Shown here: one piece after another, positions 42,581-51,700 of the stretch | Position numbering within the stretch: the first letter of the stretch is position 1 | Layout: the number at the start of each line of letters is the position of its first letter | NCBI GenBank assembly: GCA_030668485.1 | Contig: DAOUTW010000025.1 | Span: 1-61,760, forward strand | DNA: 61,760 nucleotides | From: Candidatus Zixiibacteriota bacterium | Lineage (GTDB): Bacteria; Zixibacteria; MSB-5A5; GN15; JAAZOE01 | Reading direction: 5' to 3' | Notes under the pieces: model-generated | What the model was told of the DNA's origin: nothing | Databases searched by the model: none | The model's input: only the letters and a program-made list of their open reading frames with translations | Program-made: the position numbers and the translations under genes

Positions 42581-43219
42581 ATGCTGGAGTTCTTATCCTC
42601 AGGCTTCAATGATCTGCTCGTATTCGTCGATAAAATCAACCCGATTTATATCTATCTCATCCTTTTCGGAATGGCCTTTGTAGAAAATATTTTCCCGCCG
42701 CTTCCCGGCGATACCTTTACAATTATTGGAGGTTATCTCGCAGCCGCAGGAAAACTGAATTTGGCGATGACACTCGGCTCGGTCACGCTGGGGACGATCT
42801 TATCGGTGATGCTGATCTATAGCCTCGGTTACCGTCATGGAAGGGAGTATTTCGTTCGCAAGCGATTCCGGATTTTCAACGCCTACGATATCAGGCGGGT
42901 AAAAGGATGGTTTTACCGTTTTGGAGTCTGGACCCTGCTCTTCAGCCGCTTTGTTGTCGGCGGGCGAGTGGCTATCGCTATTGGAGCCGGCATAAGCAAA
43001 TACCCGCCAATCAGGATGACGATCTATTCTTTTATTTCGGCCGTGCTTTTTCATGGAACATTGATTGTCCTGGCATATCTGACCCATGCCTACGTCGATG
43101 ACCTGATTAGAGGGTTTGACCTTTACAGCAAAATAATCTTGATAATTCTGACGATCCTGATTATATTCTGGGTTGTTATTTTGGTGAGACGGTATAAACA
43201 TGGAAAAAAGAAAACTTAA
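42581..43219 (+). CDS. DedA family membrane protein
   Basis: 212 residues, about five helices. DedA signatures: 'FVENIFPPLPGDTFTIIGGYLA' and 'FSRFVVGGRVAIAIGAGISKYP'. DedA proteins act as lipid (undecaprenyl-phosphate or phosphatidylethanolamine) flippases in some bacteria; the substrate here is unknown. It starts one base after the ispF stop and overlaps ddl by 20 bases. Next to undecaprenyl-precursor (isp) and cell-wall (ddl) genes, C55-P transport is an attractive but unproven role. Confidence 0.9.
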   Translation: MLEFLSSGFNDLLVFVDKINPIYIYLILFGMAFVENIFPPLPGDTFTIIGGYLAAAGKLNLAMTLGSVTLGTILSVMLIYSLGYRHGREYFVRKRFRIFNAYDIRRVKGWFYRFGVWTLLFSRFVVGGRVAIAIGAGISKYPPIRMTIYSFISAVLFHGTLIVLAYLTHAYVDDLIRGFDLYSKIILIILTILIIFWVVILVRRYKHGKKKT

Positions 43220-44162
43220 TATCCTGGTTTTGGCCGGCGGTGAGTCTGCCGAACGCGAAGTGTCGCTCGATTCATCGCGAGCTATCGCCAAATCGTTGAT
43301 AGATGACGGGCATGATGTCAGGGTTGTCGATTTGCTTGACCTTCCTGTTCAGGATATGGTTGCTATCAGAAGTGATGATACCGATGTCGTCTTCCTCGGT
43401 CTGCATGGCGGAATGGGCGAAAATGGAAGCATTCAGGCGGCGCTGGAGATGTTGGGGATGACTTATACCGGATCGCCGATGGCAGCCTCGGCCGTCGCCA
43501 TGAATAAAGATATATCCAAACGTGTCATGCAGACTCTGGGAATCCCGACGGCTGAGTGGTTTTCACTGAAGGCAACCGGAAATGTCGACGAACTTATCAG
43601 CGAGGTGAGAGCTCAGCATGCAGTCGGATCGAGAAAATTACCGGCATTTCCATTTATCGTAAAACCGACCGATGGCGGTTCAACGGTAGGATTATCACTG
43701 GTGGAAAATGCGGAGCAACTGCCTGATGCTATCCGGGGAACTGCCAAAGAATCGGATCTGATCCTGATAGAAGACTACATTGAGGGCCGGGAGATAACCA
43801 TTGCGGTCCTTGATGGACAAGCCCTGCCGCCGGTGGAAATCAAGCCGACACATAAACTTTATGATTATGATTGCAAGTACACGAAAGGCAAATCGGAATA
43901 TTTCTGCCCGGCCGATATCGATGCCGAAATAGTAGAAAAGCTGTCGCGGGATGCCGTACGATTCTATAATACTATAGGCTGCCGCGGGTATGGTCGGGTC
44001 GATTTTATTGTCGCACCTGACGATAGCTATGTCTGCCTGGAATTGAATACCCTGCCCGGCATGACGGAATTGTCACTTTTTCCGATGGCGGCCCGCGCCG
44101 CCGGGATCGAGTTCGGCGAGCTTCTCGAAAGAATCTGCCTTCTGGCGCTGGAGGGGCGATAG
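43200..44162 (+). CDS. ddl: D-alanine--D-alanine ligase
   Basis: 320 residues, ATP-grasp enzyme making the D-Ala-D-Ala end of peptidoglycan stems. N-terminal 'VLAGGESAEREVSLDSSRAI', 'LHGGMGENGSIQAALEM' and 'SPMAASAVAMNKDISKRVM' are diagnostic; the ATP-grasp region has 'FPFIVKPTDGGSTVGLS' and the final metal site 'CLELNTLPGMTELSL'. Start overlaps dedA by 20 bases. Together with cysS and isp genes it makes this a biosynthetic operon. Confidence 0.96.
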   Translation: MEKRKLNILVLAGGESAEREVSLDSSRAIAKSLIDDGHDVRVVDLLDLPVQDMVAIRSDDTDVVFLGLHGGMGENGSIQAALEMLGMTYTGSPMAASAVAMNKDISKRVMQTLGIPTAEWFSLKATGNVDELISEVRAQHAVGSRKLPAFPFIVKPTDGGSTVGLSLVENAEQLPDAIRGTAKESDLILIEDYIEGREITIAVLDGQALPPVEIKPTHKLYDYDCKYTKGKSEYFCPADIDAEIVEKLSRDAVRFYNTIGCRGYGRVDFIVAPDDSYVCLELNTLPGMTELSLFPMAARAAGIEFGELLERICLLALEGR

Positions 44163-44906
44163 ATGCCTATGACTGATATAAAGGGAATAATTTTCGATCT
44201 CGGATCGACTCTGATTGAATTCGAATCGAGGTCCTGGGATGAAATGACAGATGAGGGTCAGCGGATGGCTTATGATCATCTGATCGCATCGGATCACTCG
44301 CTGCCCGACTACGAATCGTTCAATGATCGCCTGGAGGAAATAAAGAATCAATACCGGGCGGCGGCGACTGAATCGCTGGTCGAATGGTGTGCGCTCGATG
44401 CCTGGAGGAAACTGTTGCTCCAACTGGGATTGGAAAACCCCGAAGAGCAGAGCCGGCGAAGTATCGATCTCTTTTATAATGTTGTACGCGATGGCGTGGT
44501 GCTTTGTGAAGGCGCCCTGGTGACGCTTCAGGCCCTGAAGAGGGAGGGGTACAAAGTCGGGTTGATATCAAATACGATTTTCCCCCGATGGTCCCATGAA
44601 GTCGATCTGGACAATTTCGGGCTGACACCGTATATTGACTTTCGCATCTATTCCAGCGAATTCGGCTATCGCAAACCACATTTGAGTATATTTGAAGCCG
44701 GACTGGAAAAGATTGGCTTGCCTGCCAATGAGACCATATATGTCGGCGACCGTTATATAGAAGATGTAGTAGGACCGATGAAAGCCGGCATGTCGGCGGT
44801 ATTGAAATATCAGGAGGGACGCGATTACCCGGACCCGATGCCGGAAGGATTTGAGGTTATAGATAAAATTTCCGATTTGCTGAAAATACTCGATATAGAA
44901 CAATAA
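44163..44906 (+). CDS. HAD superfamily hydrolase
   Basis: 247 residues, HAD subfamily IA with an alpha-helical cap (about 20-110). Motif I is IFDLGSTL (nucleophile Asp about 11), in which the usual second Asp is Gly. Motif II 'LISNTI', motif III Lys in 'YRKPH', and motif IV 'YVGDRYIEDVVG' are normal. The DxG form is known in some active phosphatases such as YihX. Substrate unknown; probably a sugar or nucleotide phosphate. Starts right after the ddl stop. Confidence 0.85.
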   Translation: MPMTDIKGIIFDLGSTLIEFESRSWDEMTDEGQRMAYDHLIASDHSLPDYESFNDRLEEIKNQYRAAATESLVEWCALDAWRKLLLQLGLENPEEQSRRSIDLFYNVVRDGVVLCEGALVTLQALKREGYKVGLISNTIFPRWSHEVDLDNFGLTPYIDFRIYSSEFGYRKPHLSIFEAGLEKIGLPANETIYVGDRYIEDVVGPMKAGMSAVLKYQEGRDYPDPMPEGFEVIDKISDLLKILDIEQ

Positions 44907-44919
44907 AAAGGGAGGAATT

Positions 44920-45993
44920 TTGGATTTTACTGCTGAAATGCTGCGCGACCTGACCAATGCTTATGGTACATCGGGTCATGAAGAGGCTGCTACTGAAGTA
45001 ATGGCGAATTATTTGAAAGATGTGGTGGATGATATACAGTACGATCGCCTCGGGTCTGTGATTGGTGTCAAAAAAGGCGCCTCATCCGAACCGCGAGTTC
45101 TGATCGATTCGCATATCGATGAAGTCGGATTCATGGTCAAGGAGATCACCAAGGAAGGATTTATCAAGTTCCTGCCGTTGGGCGGATGGTGGGGGCATGT
45201 CGCTTTGGGTCAGCGGATGCAGGTGATTACCAAAAAGGGTCCGGTGCTCGGTGTTGTCGGTTCCAAGCCGCCCCATATGTTGAAAGCCGAGGAACGCAAA
45301 AAGGTGATGGATATCGCCGATATGTTTATCGACGTCGGCGGCATGGCGAAATACGATATTACGAAAAAGCTCGGAGTCGAAGTCGGTAATCCGATTGTGC
45401 CCGATTCCGAATTTACGGTGATGAACAATAATCAAGTCTATATGGCCAAAGCTTTCGATAACCGCGTTGCCTGTGCGCTGGCGATCGACACCCTTCGCAA
45501 ACTACAGCGTAGCAAACATCCCAATACCATCTTCGCCTCCGGATCGGTCCAGGAAGAAGTCGGTTTGCGGGGCGCCGCCACGGTGGCTCATATGACCAAT
45601 CCCGACGTGGCCATATGCATCGATGTCGGAATAGCCCTTGATGTCCCCGGTTACACCGACCGTGTGGAAAAATTCGGATCCGGCGCCGCGCTTTTGATCT
45701 ATGACGGCGGCATGATCCCTAATACCCGCCTGCGGGAACTGTTTATGGATACCGCCAGGAAACACAAACTGCCGTTCCACCTCAGCTATATGGAACGAGG
45801 CAGCGGTGACGGAGCGCGAATTCATATCACCCGCGAGGGGGTGCCGTCGATCTATATCGGGCCTCCGACCCGGTATATTCATAGTCATAATTCGCTGCTG
45901 TATCGCAAAGATTATGATAATACTTTGAAGCTTATTGTCGAAGTTGTTAAAAGACTCGACAAGAAAACAGTAGCATCTCTAACGGCGAGGTAA
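44920..45993 (+). CDS. M42 family metallo-aminopeptidase
   Basis: 357 residues, TET-type peptidase of the M42 family (includes cellulase M/FrvX). Metal and catalytic residues: His65 (DSHIDEVG), Asp180 (FDNRVAC), Glu212-Glu213 (QEEVGLRG), Asp235 (CIDVG), and the last His in 'YIHSHNSLL'. Trims peptides in the cytoplasm. The TTG at 44920 is five bases after a perfect GGAGG, so it is the preferred start. Between a HAD gene and cysS. Confidence 0.92.
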   Translation: MDFTAEMLRDLTNAYGTSGHEEAATEVMANYLKDVVDDIQYDRLGSVIGVKKGASSEPRVLIDSHIDEVGFMVKEITKEGFIKFLPLGGWWGHVALGQRMQVITKKGPVLGVVGSKPPHMLKAEERKKVMDIADMFIDVGGMAKYDITKKLGVEVGNPIVPDSEFTVMNNNQVYMAKAFDNRVACALAIDTLRKLQRSKHPNTIFASGSVQEEVGLRGAATVAHMTNPDVAICIDVGIALDVPGYTDRVEKFGSGAALLIYDGGMIPNTRLRELFMDTARKHKLPFHLSYMERGSGDGARIHITREGVPSIYIGPPTRYIHSHNSLLYRKDYDNTLKLIVEVVKRLDKKTVASLTAR

Positions 45994-45995
45994 TA

Positions 45996-47393
45996 ATGGC
46001 CTTACGGTTTTATAACACGATGACCCGGAGCAAGGAAGAGTTCAAGCCGATCGAGGAAAATCACGTCCGTATGTATACCTGCGGGCCGACCGTCTACAAT
46101 TTCGCTCATATCGGCAACCTCCGTACTTTTTTATTCGAGGACTTGTTGCGTCGATATTTGAAGTACAGGGGATACCGGGTGACTCATGTTATGAATCTGA
46201 CCGATATCGACGACAAGACCATCAAAGGATCGCAGGAAGAAGGAATATCGATCTCGGAATACACCGACCGCTATAAAAGGGCCTTCTTCGAGGATATTGA
46301 CACTCTCAATTTCGAGCGGGCCGAGCATTACCCGGCCGCGACCGATCATATCCCGGAGATGGTGACGATTATTAAGAAGTTGCTGGAAAAGGGGTATGCC
46401 TATGAAGCCGGCGGCTCCCTCTACTATAAAATCTCGGCCTTCCCCGAATACGGTAAGCTGTCACATATGAAACTCGACAGCCTCAAATCGGGTGCGCGTG
46501 TCGCGTCGGATGAATACGAGAAGGACCAGGTCTCCGACTTCGCCCTGTGGAAAGGTTGGGAGGCAGTCGATGGTGACGTTTTCTGGGAAACCGAACTGGG
46601 AAAAGGCCGGCCCGGATGGCATATTGAATGCTCAGCGATGTCGATGAAATATCTCGGTGAACATTTCGACATCCATACCGGCGCGGTCGACAATATGTTC
46701 CCGCATCATGAAAATGAAATCGCGCAGTCGGAGGCTGCCACCGGGCAGCCGTTCGCCGATTTCTGGCTTCATTCGGCTCATCTGATTGTCGAAGGCCAGA
46801 GAATGGCCAAGTCGGCTGGGAATTTCTATACTCTCCGGCAGGTCCTCGACAAGGGGTATGCACCGCTGGCTGTCCGTTATCTGCTTCTGGCCACTCATTA
46901 CCGGATGCAGCTGAATTTTACTTTCGAGGGCCTCGATGCAGCTCGTAACGGCCTGGAACGATATAACGATTTTATAGCAAATCTCGCCGACGTCTCATCC
47001 GAGACCGACGGGGGAGAGGCTGACAAATTCATCAAGCAAGCCAAAGAAGGTTTCGAGGAAGAGCTTGATGACGATCTAAACATCTCGGGCGCCTTGGGCA
47101 AGGTTTTTGACTTTATTCGGGATATCAATCGCCTGAAGGCTGAAAATAAATTATCCCGCGCCGAGGCCGACCGGGTGCTGGAAACAATGGATGGCTTTGA
47201 CGGGGTCCTTGGTTTACGGAAAAAGGCGGATGCTTCACTGGATGATGAAATCGAGGCCAAGATTCAGGCCCGCATCGATGCCCGCAAATCCAAAAACTGG
47301 GCCGAGGCCGACCGTATCCGCGACGAACTGGTGGATCAGGGAATAATCCTCGAAGACTCCCCATCCGGCACCAAATGGAAGCGGAAGATATAG
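45996..47393 (+). CDS. cysS: cysteinyl-tRNA synthetase
   Basis: 465 residues, class I aminoacyl-tRNA synthetase. Zinc Cys29 (TCGPTVYNFAHIGN), signature HIGN at 38-41, other zinc ligands in 'WHIECSAM' and 'FPHHENE', and the KMSKS-equivalent MAKSAG at 270-275. The C-terminal anticodon-binding part is complete. Starts three bases after the M42 gene stop and is the last gene of the run, followed by a hairpin terminator. Confidence 0.97.
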   Translation: MALRFYNTMTRSKEEFKPIEENHVRMYTCGPTVYNFAHIGNLRTFLFEDLLRRYLKYRGYRVTHVMNLTDIDDKTIKGSQEEGISISEYTDRYKRAFFEDIDTLNFERAEHYPAATDHIPEMVTIIKKLLEKGYAYEAGGSLYYKISAFPEYGKLSHMKLDSLKSGARVASDEYEKDQVSDFALWKGWEAVDGDVFWETELGKGRPGWHIECSAMSMKYLGEHFDIHTGAVDNMFPHHENEIAQSEAATGQPFADFWLHSAHLIVEGQRMAKSAGNFYTLRQVLDKGYAPLAVRYLLLATHYRMQLNFTFEGLDAARNGLERYNDFIANLADVSSETDGGEADKFIKQAKEGFEEELDDDLNISGALGKVFDFIRDINRLKAENKLSRAEADRVLETMDGFDGVLGLRKKADASLDDEIEAKIQARIDARKSKNWAEADRIRDELVDQGIILEDSPSGTKWKRKI

Positions 47394-47404
47394 AACCGAT
47401 TTCA

Positions 47405-47437
47405 GAATGGCGCACCATCCGGCGCGCCATTCTTATT
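47405..47437 (+). terminator. terminator after cysS
   Basis: GAATGGCGC (47405-47413) pairs with GCGCCATTC (47424-47432), followed by TTATT. The weak T-run lowers confidence. It is 11 bp after the cysS stop and ends the ten-kilobase plus-strand run. Confidence 0.65.
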
Positions 47438-47546
47438 CAATTGGAAAGCGATGGCATTATCAATCCAAAATATTTATCAGTTTTTTCGCCGCCTTGCCGT
47501 AAAAAAGAGAAAGGGCGGGCTTCTGCCTGCCGATAAAGAAAAGGAC

Positions 47547-47574
47547 TTGACAGTCTGCCAGAAATAAGTATTTT
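47547..47574 (+). promoter_or_regulatory. sigma70 promoter of tRNA-Thr/tRNA-Tyr
   Basis: TTGACA (47547-47552), 16-bp spacer, TATTTT (47569-47574), 19 bp before the tRNA-Thr 5' end. Same architecture as the tRNA-Ala promoter at 9756. Confidence 0.75.
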
Positions 47575-47593
47575 ATAGGCCTTGTTTTTATAA

Positions 47594-47666
47594 GCCGGCG
47601 TAACTCAGTTGGTAGAGTAGCTGATTTGTAATCAGCCTGTCGGGGGTTCGAGTCCTCTCGCCGGCT
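47594..47666 (+). tRNA. tRNA-Thr (anticodon TGT)
   Basis: 73 nt, no encoded CCA. Acceptor GCCGGCG (47594-47600) pairs with CGCCGGC (47659-47665), discriminator T. Anticodon stem GCTGA/TCAGC, loop TTTGTAA, anticodon TGT. T-arm GGGTTCGAGTCC. Co-transcribed with tRNA-Tyr 40 bp downstream. Confidence 0.95.
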
Positions 47667-47706
47667 GAATAAAAGTGGCTTGAAAAAGCAACGATCTTTG
47701 ACAAGT

Positions 47707-47791
47707 GGAGGGGTTCCCGAGTGGCCAAAGGGAACAGACTGTAAATCTGTCGGCGAAGCCTTCGGAGGTTCGAATCCTCCCCCCTCCACCA
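47707..47791 (+). tRNA. tRNA-Tyr (anticodon GTA)
   Basis: 85 nt with encoded CCA and a long class II variable arm. Acceptor GGAGGGG (47707-47713) pairs with CCCCTCC (47781-47787). Anticodon loop CTGTAAA. The encoded CCA is part of a following hairpin ACCATT/AATGGT with a TTTTT run, which acts as terminator. The last 20 bases recur at 53596-53615 (remnant). Confidence 0.95.
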
Positions 47792-47904
47792 TTACAAATG
47801 GTTTTTGGCTGTCGCGCAGACGGCCATTTTTTTGTGGCATAAGCCGCTTTGAGACTGTCGCGGTGGCAGGAGCCACTTTTAGGCTGTCGCGTAGACGGCC
47901 GTTT
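47788..47904 (+). repeat. three hairpin/T-tract/GGCTGTCGC elements after tRNA-Tyr
   Basis: Unit 1: ACCATT/AATGGT hairpin, TTTTT, GGCTGTCGCG (47807-47816). Unit 2: GTGGC/GCCGC hairpin (47834-47847), TTT, GACTGTCGCG (47853-47862). Unit 3: GTGGC/GCCAC hairpin (47863-47876), TTTT, GGCTGTCGCG (47882-47891). After units 1 and 3 comes AGACGGCC and a run of seven T. No protein gene. The open frames here translate the repeat and share the string RPSTRQPKSG-like on the reverse strand. Confidence 0.85.
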
Positions 47905-47927
47905 TTTTGTGCGCAAATCTTCGCAAA

Positions 47928-48001
47928 TTGTCATTCCCGCACATGTGGGAATCCAGAATTATCAATAACTTCCTGGATGCCCGTTTTCATGGGCATGACA
48001 A
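47928..48001. repeat. 74-bp palindromic MITE-like repeat
   Basis: Terminal inverted repeat TTGTCAT (47928-47934) / ATGACAA (47995-48001), with an inner CCCGCACATGTGGG hairpin and a GGATGCCCG...GGGC hairpin. The TGTCATTCCCG...GGAATCCAG sequence style is common as an extragenic repeat in many bacteria. Single copy here. Confidence 0.7.
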
Positions 48002-48722
48002 GACCACCTTACTCAATTTTGGAACGCGGTTTTTCAGCAAGTCCCTACCGACTGAGCCACCCGTGCTATGTGATAGCATCCCAACAAATTGCAAAACGGC
48101 CCGGATGTTTTCATGAAGAATTAACAAATATTGAGATATTATATTATTTGGATAATATAAAAATGGGTGTTGATATTTTGGGATCAACCTGTTATATTTC
48201 GAATACATCAAGGCATTAATATCATTGGTTGAACAGGCATTTTCTCTCTGTTGAATATTAAATAAATAACTGTCCCGTACTAATCGAATAAAGTCGACAG
48301 AGATGGAAGTTCCCATTCAAGGTACATCCGAAGGATGAAGGGAGGTGGTTTATACAACCGAAATGATTCTGACTTAACGTGGTGATGATCATGGGACTTT
48401 GAAGGCATCAGACGTCAATTTTCAAATCCGAGTTGAGTATCAACGAGACGTTCCGATTCGAATCCGCCTGGAAGGTTGGGCACATTTTAATTAAGGTCGA
48501 TACCGTCCGGTATCGCAGGCCTATAAGGAATCAGCCTGCTGGATTGCATATTCGGGCCTTTGGCATCATCATGGATAATTATCAACGCCGCGTTGATTGT
48601 ATGGATATGGGCAAAATCCGGATTCCGGAAAGTAGTAGGTGAGGTAGGTTCACAGGATTTTGTTATCAGCACGACGCGGAATTGATTAACCCTAGCTATT
48701 TTGTTCAAGGGAGGAAACTAAA
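48002..48722. other. intergenic region upstream of the C25 protease gene
   Basis: About 720 bp with no gene that I can support. An AAGGGAGGTGG ribosome-site-like sequence near 48337 leads only to a stop after about ten codons. No known riboswitch fold was recognised. The last bases carry a good ribosome site (AAGGGAGG) for the gene at 48723. Confidence 0.4.
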
Positions 48723-51700
48723 ATGCACAAGACAAGTATCTTTGTATGCGTTCTGCTGTTTTTGGGCACGTTGGCCGTTATACCGGCGTATGCTGAGCCG
48801 ACCTGGGTTTCAGTCGGCGGGCCGTCAATGCCTGAAAAGCCATCGGCAGATATAATTAATTCAGATGAGACCTCAACCACTATTACGTTTACGACCACCG
48901 GTTTCTGGTCCGAGATTGTCGACGAAGGCGCGGTCACTTTTCAGCGCCTGAGCTTCCCCGAGTATCATACTACCATGGAAGTCGGCAAGCCTGAGATACC
49001 CGCTATTGTCGGACTGGTGCGGATACCCGGCTTAACCGATGTCAGCGTGAGTGTAACAGGATATACGCAAGAAACGCTGACCGGGTACAATGTGTATCCA
49101 TACCAAACGGCTTTGCTCGAGACCGAGAGTTCGGGCCCATTCGCCTACGACCAGGGCTGTTATGAATTGGATCAGGTTTATCCCACGGTAACTACCGATA
49201 TTACCGACCCCGCAATATGGCGCGATATACGGATGGTCAAACTGATCGTGTATCCGATTCGACATAACCCCGTTACCGGAGATCTGATTGTCTATACGGA
49301 TATCACGATCCAACTGGATTATTCGGGTACAAACTCCATTAACCAACTGGAGACCACCGATAATCCAATATCCCTGCGATATGACGAGATGTACAACCAG
49401 GCCGTCTTGAATTATGACGGACCTTCGTTATCCCCGGAAAACAAGGGTTCCTCCTCATCGGCCCTTACCACCGGATATGATTACCTGATTATTTCCAGGG
49501 ACGACTATATCTCAAACCTGACTCCGCTCGTCACCTGGAAAACAACTCAGGGGCTGGCTGTTCAGGTGGTGCCGCTTTCAACCGTTGGCAGTACTGTTAC
49601 AGCGATCAAGAATTACATCACCCAGGAATACAATGTCAACGGTATTCAATATGTACTCCTGGTCGGCAACGAAAGCGATATCCCGGGATACACGGGGTAC
49701 GGCAGTTTCAGTGATTATTACTATTCACTGGTCGCTGGTGGCGATGATTATCCCGACTTGGCGATCGGGCGATTATGCGTGCACTCTGCTGCTGATGTGG
49801 ATTTGATGGTCAGCAAAAGCGTTACTTTCGAATCGAATCCACCGCCGGGAGACTGGCTTAACAATGTACTCCTGATCGCGAACTTCGAGCAGGCGCCGTA
49901 CAAGTACCAAGAGTGCAAAGAGGAAATCCGCACAGCCTCATACAGCGTCCAGACGCCCAATTTCACGACAGCTTATGGCGCATCGTACGCCAACGGCGGT
50001 GATGAGGCCACCAATGCTATGGTCAAAGCGTGGATTAACAGCGGGCAACGGGTTGTTAATTACCGTGGCCACGGCGATGTTGGTTACTGGTACTATTGGA
50101 ATATCTGGGGAGAATATTTCTACAATTCGGATGTTTACGATTTGGCCAATGGTCAGTTGACTCCTGTCGTCTTCAGTATTGCCTGTTGGAATGGCAATAT
50201 CGAATCGGCGAGCACTTGTTTTGCCGAAGCCTTTACGCTGCAAGCTTATGGCGCTTCTGCAATTCTGGCTGCCTCACGACCATCGTATACGATTGCCAAT
50301 CACACCTACGATAAGAAGCTTTTCAAAGCAATCTATGACGAGGGAATAAATTCCATAGGCGATGTTTCCAATGTGGCAGCCATTGAGATGATCAACTACC
50401 ACGGATATGCGGGGCTGGCCAATGCAAGGATGTATCTATGGTTCGGTGATCCGACTTTGAATGTAATTTATACACCATCCGAAGAGCCCCAAATCATTGC
50501 TACCTCACCGACACAAAATGAGCTTGATGTGGCGGCAGGTGTCGATATTTCAGTCACCTTTGACATGCCTATGGATGAGACAACGATCAATAGTTCCTCT
50601 TTCGTAGTCAATGCCACTTCGACAGGGCTACATCAGGGAACTTTCGCCTGCGCTGATCCGGTGACGGTCATTTTCTACCCAACCGAAGATTTCGATGATG
50701 GAGAGGTCGTTACCGTGGTTTTAACGACCGACATCCAATCCGAAGGCGGAGGCAACCTGGAAAGCAGTTATATCTGGTCATTTACTATCGCAACGAGCAA
50801 CCCCAGTCCGGCGACTTTCCTTTATGACGCCGGATATGCCGCCGGTGATTTCCCGTATGCGGCCTATGCGGCTATGTTCGATGCCGATGATGATCCCGAT
50901 CTGGCAGTGCCCAACTGGATGACCAATAATGTTTCGGTTTTCCTGAACAATGGCGATGCCACGTTCCCTTCGGCAACGAATTATGCCACCGACTCCACCC
51001 CGGATTATATTTACTGCGCTGATTTTGATGCTGATGGAAACATGGATATGGTTACTGCCGATTATTGGGCGGGCGAACTGTCGGTTCTGCTGGGTAACGG
51101 AGACGGCACCTTTGCGCCATATACTAACTACTCGCCCGATACACCCACCGCGGGAGTAGTCGCTGCCGACCTGAATGGTGACGGTATCTTTGACCTGGCC
51201 GCTCCCAACCATGCTCTCAACAATGTCGCCGTTTTATTCGGGAACGGTGATGGGTCCTTTGGGACGCCGTCGAATTATGGCACCGATGATGGTTCCAATC
51301 ACATCATAGCCGCAGACTTGGATAACGACGCAGATATTGACCTGATAACAACCAACTGCGTTCCCCAAACGGTGTCAATCCTCCTTAATAATGGGGACGG
51401 AACTTTCGCAACGCATGTTGATTATTCGGTTAGTTCATGTCCCATGGGTTCCTATCCGGCAGATCTGGATAATGACGGCGATCTTGATCTTGTCACAGCC
51501 AATAAGGACAATAGCACCGTTTCAGTCCTGATCAACGACGGCCTTGGCGGTTTTGCCGCCGAAGTTTCGTATGGGGTAGGCTCCTTCCCAATGCATATTT
51601 TCGCTTCCGATCTGGATGCTGATGGCGACCTCGACATCGTCGCCCCCAATGTCTTCTCGGACAACGTCTCTATCCTCCTGAACAATGGCAATGGCACATT

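Noticed and set aside
47460-47876. 138-residue minus-strand open frame
   Set aside because: It reads through tRNA-Thr, tRNA-Tyr and the repeat array on the opposite strand.
47788-48001. CRISPR-like array after the tRNAs
   Set aside because: The repeated units are hairpin elements of unequal spacing and the spacers are themselves repeats; no cas genes are present.
48300-48722. A riboswitch in the long leader of the C25 protease gene
   Set aside because: I compared by eye with c-di-GMP, TPP and cobalamin core words and found no match.
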